DNA of 6,803 bases from Minisyncoccota bacterium (lineage in GTDB: Bacteria > Patescibacteriota > Minisyncoccia > Phycocordibacterales > Phycocordibacteraceae), in the NCBI GenBank assembly GCA_022844065.1, contig JALHML010000032.1, forward strand, positions 1-6,803. The letters are read 5' to 3'. Made by a program: the position numbers and the translations under genes. A model generated the notes under the pieces. The model was not told the DNA's origin. It made no database searches and saw nothing but the letters and a program-made list of their open reading frames with translations. This document shows, one piece after another, positions 1-6,163 of this stretch (its first letter is position 1; each line of letters begins with the position of its first letter).

Positions 1-327
1 CGCTTCGAATCGGCGCAGGACAATGCCGGCTCCGCATACAGCGAGCCCAGCTTGCGCTTGAAAGTAGCGGCGGCCTTTTTGCAAAACACTGTGGAGCAAG
101 GCTTCATAGCCGTGTTAGGAAATCTGGCGCTGGCCACCGTCCCCGGGCCGGAGGCGCTGGCCTTTCTACCAGCGGCCATGATTCTTTTCAGCCTCGGACG
201 AATTACTTTCCTCCGCGGCTACCACCGCGGCGCAGGAGGACGGGCTTTTGGAGTGGCTACTACGGCGATACCGATTATTTGCGGCTATGTCTGGTCACTG
301 GTGGATATTGGTCGCAACTCCCTGTGA
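1..327 (+). CDS. MAPEG-family membrane protein, C-terminal part (5' end outside window)
   Basis: The frame is open from base 1 to a TGA at 325-327, giving 108 visible residues; the true start lies to the left. Visible residues 20-46 (LKVAAAFLQNTVEQGF...) match the MAPEG helix carrying an N-T-[LV]-E-Q element. Residues 65-82 (SLGRITFLRGYHRGAGGR) match the conserved MAPEG block G-R-x-x-F-x-x-G-Y-x-R-G-A-x-G-R. Hydrophobic segments lie at about 20-46, 52-73 and 83-103, so three of the usual four helices are visible. MAPEG proteins are small integral membrane proteins; the eukaryotic members act in eicosanoid and glutathione metabolism, while most bacterial members have no known substrate. The gene faces the metal-efflux operon and overlaps the end of the CDF gene, so a shared function is not implied. 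The TTG at 52 is in frame, but homology continues upstream of it and it is read here as internal Leu. Confidence 0.85.
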   Translation, partial: RFESAQDNAGSAYSEPSLRLKVAAAFLQNTVEQGFIAVLGNLALATVPGPEALAFLPAAMILFSLGRITFLRGYHRGAGGRAFGVATTAIPIICGYVWSLVDIGRNSL

Positions 328-1133
328 GCATCCCGTAAAATCGTCAAGGCCGATTGCAAAAACAAACCGGATATCACCATGGCCACAACCAGATCAGGCC
401 AGGGACTCTTAAGCCAGGCCACCAGGCCGGCCGCGATTACCACGGCAAAATTGCCGATGGCGTCGTTTCGCGAGAACAGCCACACAGCTTTCACATTGGA
501 ATCACCCTGACGATGGGGAACCAGAACAAAAGCGGCCCCTACGTTCACGGCCAGCGCGATCAGGCCGAGAACGCCCATCAATTCGGGTTCGGGAATCCGG
601 GCGGTGACGAAACGATGAATGGTCGAGCCAAAGACTCCCAGCCCCAAAATGCCCAAAAACAGCCCCTGTAGCAAAGCCGAGCGTGCCCGCCACTGGCGCT
701 GCCAGCGAATGGCCCACACCCCCAACAACGTGATCAAGCCGTCGCCCACAAAGTCGAGGGCATCGGCCTTGAGGGCTTGAGAATTCGCCAGAAAGCCGCC
801 TACCATCTCGACGAAGCCGTAGCCCAGATTCAGAGCAACCACGATCAACAGTGCCCTCTTGTAGGCAGGTTTGAGATGGGCCGGCGCAGCCTCGTCACCG
901 TCGGAGATCGGCAGCAGCTCATAGCCCAGTGCCGTGACGGCTTTCTCCATTTCTTGCAGACTTTGAGGCTGCACGACACGTACGCTCATGTGCTGTGAGG
1001 CCGTCGAGACCTTGACATCAAGTACACCGGCAACTTTGCGAGCAGCGCTCTCAATCTTGGTAGCGCAGGACGGACAGTCCATGCCGGTCACCCGGTAATG
1101 CCCCGCAAAGTCTGCAGTTTCGGCCGCCATCAT
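285..1133 (-). CDS. HMA-domain/cation diffusion facilitator fusion (cation efflux transporter)
   Basis: A 282-residue inner-membrane metal exporter. Residues about 10-77 form an HMA metal-binding domain with the GMDCPSC motif (Cys20, Cys23) and the usual ending ALGYELLPI. Residues about 91-270 are a CDF transporter core with about six membrane segments (near 94-114, 119-142, 152-173, 184-205, 222-241 and 244-266). TM2 carries ADALDFVGD (Asp127, Asp131) and TM5 carries SRNDAIGN (Asp224, Asn228), so the predicted metal site is D-x3-D plus D-x3-N instead of the common H/D-x3-D plus H-x3-D. The SRND-x-IGN block and the preceding GD-x-N segment are what I recall from a short 'cation transporter' subgroup of the CDF family. 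The usual CDF C-terminal cytoplasmic domain is absent, since the protein ends soon after TM6. The N-terminal HMA domain may take over metal sensing or loading (inference). The gene follows the RND cassette in the same direction, 102 nt after the lipoprotein gene. Two adjacent ATGs (1133 and 1130) are possible starts; the second has better spacing to an AGGTGG element. Confidence 0.93.
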   Translation of the reverse strand: MMAAETADFAGHYRVTGMDCPSCATKIESAARKVAGVLDVKVSTASQHMSVRVVQPQSLQEMEKAVTALGYELLPISDGDEAAPAHLKPAYKRALLIVVALNLGYGFVEMVGGFLANSQALKADALDFVGDGLITLLGVWAIRWQRQWRARSALLQGLFLGILGLGVFGSTIHRFVTARIPEPELMGVLGLIALAVNVGAAFVLVPHRQGDSNVKAVWLFSRNDAIGNFAVVIAAGLVAWLKSPWPDLVVAMVISGLFLQSALTILRDAHRELRPISTSDQT

Positions 1134-1136
1134 GAT

Positions 1137-1142
1137 CCACCT
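1137..1142 (-). promoter_or_regulatory. Shine-Dalgarno-like element of the HMA-CDF gene
   Basis: On the minus strand AGGTGG precedes two consecutive ATG codons. Spacing is 3 nt to the ATG at 1133 and 6 nt to the ATG at 1130. The second methionine is therefore the better-spaced start and the protein may be one residue shorter than the longest frame. Confidence 0.55.
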
Positions 1143-1155
1143 AACTCTTGGAGTG

Positions 1156-1216
1156 GCGAGGATGGTTCCGAATCCCGAAAACGGCGCGAGCTAAAGCAGG
1201 CACCACCCTTCCTCGC
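1156..1216. repeat. Imperfect inverted repeat in the lipoprotein-CDF gap
   Basis: This lies in the 102-nt intergenic gap (1134-1235). GCGAGGATGGT at 1156-1166 can pair with ACCA (1202-1205) and TCCTCGC (1210-1216). That gives 11 base pairs interrupted by a 4-nt bulge (1206-1209), with a 35-nt loop. No T-run follows the stem on the minus strand, so it does not look like an intrinsic terminator. It might be an RNA stem that tunes or processes the operon message between the lipoprotein and CDF genes, or it may be chance. I see no convincing promoter in the gap. Confidence 0.3.
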
Positions 1217-1235
1217 TTGAGCAAGTGTCGGATTC

Positions 1236-1532
1236 TTACTTGGCGGCATATTTGGCCGGCTCGGAGATGAACTCGGCCTTCTCCTTCTCATTGCAAAAGG
1301 CGTAGGTCTTGCCCTGGTAGTCCAGAGTTTCGGCCACCATCTCTTCGCCGGGATTGCCTTCCTTCACGGTACACACCACGCAGTGTGCTTTGTCTCCCTT
1401 CTTGATGCTTCCCAGAGTATAGGCGGTCTGAGCGGCCGGGGTGGCCGGAGTGGCCGAGCCGGCGCCCGAGGGCGGGGTCTGCGAACAGCCGATAAGCATC
1501 AGGGCCGAAGCAGCTATAAGATAACGTTTCAT
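1236..1532 (-). CDS. Small lipoprotein with YHS-like metal-binding domain
   Basis: A 98-residue protein. Residues 1-16 are a lipoprotein signal peptide: K2/R3, a hydrophobic core, and lipobox L13-I-G-C16 with acylation expected at Cys16. Ser17 at +2 would favour outer-membrane sorting by the E. coli rule. Residues 17-37 are a Pro/Ala/Thr/Ser-rich linker. Residues about 45-96 resemble a YHS/TRASH-type domain: a CVVC pair (Cys51, Cys54), then LDYQGKTYAFCNEKEKAEF with Cys80, then EPAKY. The usual YHS ending FC-x2-x-C is reduced to one cysteine here (FCNEKEK). Family knowledge suggests binding of a soft or transition metal; the specific metal is unknown. The ATG overlaps the pump gene stop as ATGA (1529-1532), and GGAGGAA lies 8 nt upstream. 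This makes 1532 the clear start although the frame stays open further upstream inside the pump gene. A periplasmic chaperone or accessory role for the RND pump is inferred from the coupling. Confidence 0.88.
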   Translation of the reverse strand: MKRYLIAASALMLIGCSQTPPSGAGSATPATPAAQTAYTLGSIKKGDKAHCVVCTVKEGNPGEEMVAETLDYQGKTYAFCNEKEKAEFISEPAKYAAK

Positions 1533-4500
1533 GGGTTGGTTTCCTCCGTTGGTTTGGTTTTTGAAAGCAGTCGGTAGAGCGCCGGCAGAACCAGCAAAGT
1601 TAAAGTCGTCGAACTGAAAAGACCGCCGATAATGACAGTGGCCAGGGGCCGCTGCACCTCCGCGCCGGTGCCGTGCGAAAGAGCCATCGGCAAAAACCCG
1701 ATGGCGGCCACCGAGGCGGTCATCAGCACCGGGCGCAGGCGGGTAACGGCCGCGTCTTCGATGGCCGGCTGCAGCTCCATGCCGGCCGAAAGGTTGTTGC
1801 GAATGGTCTGGACCATCACCATGTCGGCCAGCACGGCGATTCCGGAAAGAGCGATAAAGCCGACGCCGGCCGACATGGAGAAGGGCATGCCGCGCAAATA
1901 CAGGGCCACGATGCCACCGGAAACGGCCAGGGGAATGCCGGTGAAAACGCGCAGCGAATCGAACCAGTTGCGGTAAGTGATGTAGAGCAGGCCGAAAATA
2001 ATGGCGAAAGTGACCGGCACCACCACGGCCAGGCGGGCGCGCCCGGAGCGCAGGTGCTCGTACTGCCCGCCCCAACTCAAGTGGTAGCCAGCGGGCAGCT
2101 TGACCTGGCTGGCCACGCGGGCCTGCACTTCCTCCACGTAGCTGCCCAGGTCGCGGCCGCGCACGTTGGCCTGCACCACCACCCGGCGCTCCCCATTCTC
2201 GCGGCTGATCTGTACCGGACCCTCAATGCTCTCGAGGTCGGTCAGTTGGCTCAGGGGAACGCGTTGCCCGTCCGCTCCCTCCACCAGCAAGCCGCCGATG
2301 GTCTCAGGATCCGAACGGAAGCTCTCGCCGTAGCGGAGAAAAAGGCTGAATACGCGCTCGCCTTCGTAGACGCGCCCAACCGTGGCGCCGCCCACGGCCG
2401 TCTCGATCACTTCCTGAACGTCGGCAACGTTGATGCCGTAACGCGCCAGGTCTCCTCGGCGAATGCGGATCTGCAGCACCGGCAGGCCGGAGGTGGACTC
2501 GACGCTGACGTCGGCTCCACCGCGCACGGTGCGCATGACGGCGGCCACCTCGGCGGCTTTTTCGCGCATCAGCTCAACGTTAGTGCCGTAAATCTTCACC
2601 CCGATTTCACCCCGGATGCCAGTGCCCTCGGAAAGTTCCGTCATGCGCATTTCAATGGGCTGCGTGAAGCCATATTTCATCCCGGGAATGTCCGCCAGCG
2701 CGGCCTCGATCTTCTGGATCAGTTCGGCTTTGGTGCGCGCTTTTGTCCACTGGCTCCGGGGCGTGAGCGGTAGAAAAATGTCGTGCTGCGAGAGCAGCAT
2801 GGGGTCGGTGGCGATGTCCGGGCGCCCGATGCGGGTGGCGGCGGTTTTGATTTCATCGGGAAAGCGCTGCAACAGGACCTTTTCCACCAGCGTGGCCCGT
2901 TCGATGGCGGTTTCCACGGAAATGCCGGGCAAGTAGCCGGGGTTAATGCAGATGGCGCCTTCGTCCAGTTTCGGCAAAAACTCCGAGCCCAGAAGCGGAA
3001 AGAGCATAAGGCTGGCGGCCACCAGGGTAGCGGCCCCGGCCACCACCTGCCGCCGCCGCTCGACCGCCCAGCGCAGCAGAGGCAGGTAGCGACGCTGGAG
3101 CCATTCCACCAGAGGGTTCTCCTTCTCGGTGCGGTCCTTGAGAAAATAGGCGCACAGGGCCGGGATCAAGGTGGCCGACAGCACCATGGCGGCGGCGAGC
3201 GCCATCACCACCGTCAAGCCCATGGGGCGGAACATCTTGCCTTCGACTCCCACCAGGCTGAGCACCGGAAGGTAGGCGGCGATGATGATCAACTCCCCGA
3301 ACTGGCTGGCCTGGCGCACCTCGATAGTGCCGTCGCGGATGGTCTCCAGCCTTTCGTCATTGGAAAGGTCGCGGCCCAACTGCTGGCGGCGCTCAGAAAG
3401 TCGACGCACGCAATTCTCAACGATGATGACGGCGGCGTCCACGATTAAGCCGAAATCCACCGCTCCCAGACTCATCAGGTTGGCGGAAAGGCCGAAGTAG
3501 CGCATGCCGATGATGGCCCCCAACATGGCCAATGGAATGATGGAGCTGACGATCAGTCCGGCCCGAAGTTGAAGCAAAAAGAGCATCAACACGCCGATAA
3601 CCAGCAGTCCCCCTTCCACCAGGTTCAGGCCGGCCGTGTGGAGGGTCTGCTGGACCAGCGTGGTGCGGTCTAAAAACCCCACCAGTCGCACGCCGGGAGG
3701 GACCTCCTTTCGCAACTCCGCCACCCGGTCTTTGACACGTTTTGTCACTTCGCGGCTGTTTTCGCCCATCAGCATGACCGCGATGGCCGCCACGGCTTCG
3801 CCTTTTCCGTCCTTGGTGATGGTGCCCTGGCGCAGAGCCGGACCAAATTTGACCTCGGCCACATCGCTGACCAAAACCGGCACCCCGTTCTTGGCGGACA
3901 GTACGATGTTGCCGATGTCCTCGAGGGTACCTACCACACCGATCCCCTGCACCAGCTGTTGTTCATGCTGTTTCCGAATGTAGGAGCCGCCGACGTTTCG
4001 ATTGTTCTCGGAGAGCGCGCGGCGCAACTGTTGTAGGCTAACGTTGTAATTGCGCAGACGCTGGGGGTCGGCCAGAACCTGATATTGCTTCACGTGGCCG
4101 CCGAAGCTGTTGACCTCGATGACTCCCGGCACGGTGCGCAGCCGGGGTCGGACCTGCCAGTCCAAAATGGCCCGGCGCTCGGCCAGCGAGAGCGTATCAC
4201 TCTCGATGAAGACGTAATGGATCTCTCCCAGGCCGGTGGCTATGGGCGCCAGCTCTGGCGGGTGGGCTCCGTCCGGCAGCTCTTCCCCCAGGTTGCTCAA
4301 CCGTTCGCTCACCAGTTGCCGGGCGCGGTAGATGTCGGTGGCGTCGTCGAAAACCACCGTGACCTGGCTCAAACCAAATTGCGAGATGCTGCGCATTTCG
4401 GTGGAACCAGGCAAACCCGAGAGGTTGATTTCCAGGGGACGGGTAATCTGGCGTTCGACCTCTTCCGGAGACAGGGCGGGCGCGGACAGGTTCACCACCA

Positions 4501-4639
4501 CCTGGTTGGTAGTGACGTCGGGGACCGCGTCGATCGGCAGAGTCCAGGCGCAGAAGAGTCCACCCACCAACAGAATGAAGCTGGCCAGCACCACGAAAAA
4601 CCGGTGCTCGATCGAAGCTTCGATGAGGCGGTTCAGCAT
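1529..4639 (-). CDS. czcA: CzcA-type heavy-metal RND efflux pump (HME family)
   Basis: A full-length 1036-residue inner-membrane proton/metal antiporter, the motor of a tripartite efflux complex. It has the RND layout: TM1 at about 12-32, a large periplasmic loop to about 337, TM2-TM7 at about 338-550, a second periplasmic loop to about 867, and TM8-TM12 to about 1023. TM4 carries the HME signature LGAVDFGLIVDAAVIIVEN, with Asp395, Asp401 and Glu408 as proton-relay residues. FTQPIEMRMTELSEG (658-672) places Glu668 where E. coli CusA has clamp Met672. Both features fit divalent cations (Zn/Co/Cd/Ni) and argue against Cu/Ag. The C-terminal block GTGAEVQRPLATVIIGG (990-1006) is also typical. TM10 reads SGIAVLADMVMV, with Asp939 where CzcA-type pumps usually have Asn-Gly. 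The start matches homologues (MLNRLIE). The ATG lies 3 nt after the adaptor stop with no clear Shine-Dalgarno, suggesting translational coupling. Confidence 0.97.
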   Translation of the reverse strand: MLNRLIEASIEHRFFVVLASFILLVGGLFCAWTLPIDAVPDVTTNQVVVNLSAPALSPEEVERQITRPLEINLSGLPGSTEMRSISQFGLSQVTVVFDDATDIYRARQLVSERLSNLGEELPDGAHPPELAPIATGLGEIHYVFIESDTLSLAERRAILDWQVRPRLRTVPGVIEVNSFGGHVKQYQVLADPQRLRNYNVSLQQLRRALSENNRNVGGSYIRKQHEQQLVQGIGVVGTLEDIGNIVLSAKNGVPVLVSDVAEVKFGPALRQGTITKDGKGEAVAAIAVMLMGENSREVTKRVKDRVAELRKEVPPGVRLVGFLDRTTLVQQTLHTAGLNLVEGGLLVIGVLMLFLLQLRAGLIVSSIIPLAMLGAIIGMRYFGLSANLMSLGAVDFGLIVDAAVIIVENCVRRLSERRQQLGRDLSNDERLETIRDGTIEVRQASQFGELIIIAAYLPVLSLVGVEGKMFRPMGLTVVMALAAAMVLSATLIPALCAYFLKDRTEKENPLVEWLQRRYLPLLRWAVERRRQVVAGAATLVAASLMLFPLLGSEFLPKLDEGAICINPGYLPGISVETAIERATLVEKVLLQRFPDEIKTAATRIGRPDIATDPMLLSQHDIFLPLTPRSQWTKARTKAELIQKIEAALADIPGMKYGFTQPIEMRMTELSEGTGIRGEIGVKIYGTNVELMREKAAEVAAVMRTVRGGADVSVESTSGLPVLQIRIRRGDLARYGINVADVQEVIETAVGGATVGRVYEGERVFSLFLRYGESFRSDPETIGGLLVEGADGQRVPLSQLTDLESIEGPVQISRENGERRVVVQANVRGRDLGSYVEEVQARVASQVKLPAGYHLSWGGQYEHLRSGRARLAVVVPVTFAIIFGLLYITYRNWFDSLRVFTGIPLAVSGGIVALYLRGMPFSMSAGVGFIALSGIAVLADMVMVQTIRNNLSAGMELQPAIEDAAVTRLRPVLMTASVAAIGFLPMALSHGTGAEVQRPLATVIIGGLFSSTTLTLLVLPALYRLLSKTKPTEETNP
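1541..1547 (-). promoter_or_regulatory. Strong ribosome binding site deciding the lipoprotein start
   Basis: GGAGGAA on the minus strand lies 8 nt before the ATG at 1532. It sits inside the last codons of the pump gene. It fixes the start of the small lipoprotein at 1532, because the reading frame is open well upstream. Confidence 0.8.
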
Positions 4640-4642
4640 CGT

Positions 4643-6163
4643 CTATTCGCCCGCGCAGCAACCATCCGAGAGCGCGCTCTTGAGCGCTTCGGACTTGAGA
4701 TAAAAGGTGCCGTTGATGGCGATCTTCTCCCCGGATTTCAACCCCTGGGAAACTTCGCGCCACTCTTTGCCTTTGGCTCCCAGCAGCACGTGGCGCACTT
4801 CGAACTCGCCCCCACCCAGGGCCACGTAGAGGGTGGGGCGGCCGTTGTGGTCCTGCAGGGCGGCCTCGGGCACGGTCAACTTTTGTTGGCGTACCGCCGT
4901 CACCACAGCTCCCTGCACGTAGGTGCCCGTTTTGAGCAGGCCCTGCGGGTTCGTCAGCGGCACGCGCAGGTAGAGGGCGCGGGTGGCTTCGTCGGAACCG
5001 GCGTCGATAGCCGAAACCCGGCCACTAAAGAGCTTGCCGGGCGCCGAATCGGAACTCAGGTCGACCTTATCCCCCACGGCCACTTTGCCCGCGTCCTTGG
5101 GCGAAAGCGCCAGACGCGCCCACACTTTGTCGAGGTTGACCACCGTGCAGGCCGGCTTGTCCACCGGGACGGTCTCTCCCAAAGTCACGGAAACTTCTTG
5201 CACCTGGCCGCCAATTGGGGAAACCAGCCGAATGCGGTTGTCATGGCCGGGCGTGCCGCCCATCAGCTCGACCCGGTCCGCGGCCGACTGCAGCCGCACC
5301 CGGGCCATCTCGGCGGCGGCTTGCGCCTCCACTAATTCCTTGGAAGAGAGATAGCGGCCGGAGTAAACCCGTTCCTCGCGAGCCAGCGAGCGTTGCGAAA
5401 TGGTGGCGCGCTTTTCGGCCAGTTTCAGATCGCCCTCGGCACCGCGCACGCGGGCCTGGGCTGCCACCAGGTCAGCCCGGGCCTTCTTGAGGTCCGCCAT
5501 GTCACGCTCGCGGTCCTGCCCCGAGACCAGCTCCTGCAGCTCCTGGTTGCGCTCGACCCTGGCGCTCAGAACGTCGCGCTCAGCCTGGGCCACGCGCAAC
5601 CCGGCCCGTTCCTCTTCAAGGTGGTGCCGGGCCTGGTGCACGTCGCGCTCGTCGTCGAGCGCTCGTGAGCGCGAGCTTTCCACCTGGGGACGGCTGAAGT
5701 GGCCCAGCCGGGCTAATTGGCTTTGGCGGGCCAGGTTGCTCTCTTCGGCTCGGGTTTCGGCCAGGGCCTGGCGATAGTCGGCCTGCACTTCAGCCAGTTC
5801 GGCGCTCTCTAAAATCGCCAGAGTCTGGCCTGCCTGCACGCGGTGGCCCGGATGCACGAGCAAATCGACCACTTTCCCGGCCACCTTGGGAGTGATTTTA
5901 GCGATTTGATCTCCGCCCGATTGGATGGAACCGCTTACCTTCAGCCGATCCTCCACCGCCCGCAATTCGGCCGCGTTGACCCGGATCTCGGCCAATTGCA
6001 TGGCTTCCTGCGTCACTTTCAAGTCGCCAGCGCGTCCGGCTGCGTTCTCCGGTACGGCAACGGGAGAAGGCCCGGTCCGAGGATCGTCCAGGCGGGGGCG
6101 CCAATACCACCAGCCGAGGGCGATCCCCAGCAACACCAGGAAAAATAGCGAGAGGCCCCTCAT
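4643..6163 (-). CDS. czcB: CzcB/CusB-type periplasmic adaptor (membrane fusion protein)
   Basis: A 506-residue adaptor linking the RND pump to the outer-membrane channel. Residues 3-21 are a single N-terminal hydrophobic anchor or signal. They are followed by a linker and the first half of a barrel-sandwich (lipoyl-like) domain, ITPKVAGKVVDLLVHPGHRVQAGQ (about 90-113). Residues about 120-300 form a long charged coiled-coil region. The second lipoyl half follows (LVSPIGGQVQEVSVTLGETV, about 313-332), then the beta-barrel (about 345-425) and the membrane-proximal domain (about 425-498). The coiled coil holds two tip-like motifs, ARLGHFSRPQVE (151-162) and YSGRYLSSKELVEA (267-280), so the hairpin may be doubled. 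The tail ends DGCCAGE, with Cys502 and Cys503 as possible metal ligands. I see no His- or Met-rich N-terminal metal site. The start overlaps the channel stop (ATGA, 6160-6163) and has GGGAGAG 8 nt upstream. Confidence 0.94.
   Translation of the reverse strand: MRGLSLFFLVLLGIALGWWYWRPRLDDPRTGPSPVAVPENAAGRAGDLKVTQEAMQLAEIRVNAAELRAVEDRLKVSGSIQSGGDQIAKITPKVAGKVVDLLVHPGHRVQAGQTLAILESAELAEVQADYRQALAETRAEESNLARQSQLARLGHFSRPQVESSRSRALDDERDVHQARHHLEEERAGLRVAQAERDVLSARVERNQELQELVSGQDRERDMADLKKARADLVAAQARVRGAEGDLKLAEKRATISQRSLAREERVYSGRYLSSKELVEAQAAAEMARVRLQSAADRVELMGGTPGHDNRIRLVSPIGGQVQEVSVTLGETVPVDKPACTVVNLDKVWARLALSPKDAGKVAVGDKVDLSSDSAPGKLFSGRVSAIDAGSDEATRALYLRVPLTNPQGLLKTGTYVQGAVVTAVRQQKLTVPEAALQDHNGRPTLYVALGGGEFEVRHVLLGAKGKEWREVSQGLKSGEKIAINGTFYLKSEALKSALSDGCCAGE

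Noticed and set aside
52..54. TTG as the start of the MAPEG protein
   Set aside because: Codons 1-51 continue a MAPEG-like sequence in the same frame, so the TTG is internal and the gene begins outside the window.
1216..1225. Palindrome CTTGAGCAAG as a terminator or operator
   Set aside because: The stem is only four pairs with a 2-nt loop and no T-run follows; chance is sufficient explanation.
1533..2075. Upstream extension of the lipoprotein frame inside the pump gene
   Set aside because: The frame is open but Arg/His-rich and unlike any protein. The lipoprotein signal peptide and strong ribosome binding site set the start at 1532.
1673..2773. Plus-strand open frame of 366 codons
   Set aside because: It is antisense to the pump gene, His/Gly/Ala-rich and without a domain or convincing start signal.
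4085..5335. Plus-strand open frame of 416 codons
   Set aside because: It is antisense to the pump and adaptor genes, is rich in His/Gln/Arg/Gly, has no recognisable domain, and is what a G+C-rich coding strand produces on its complement.
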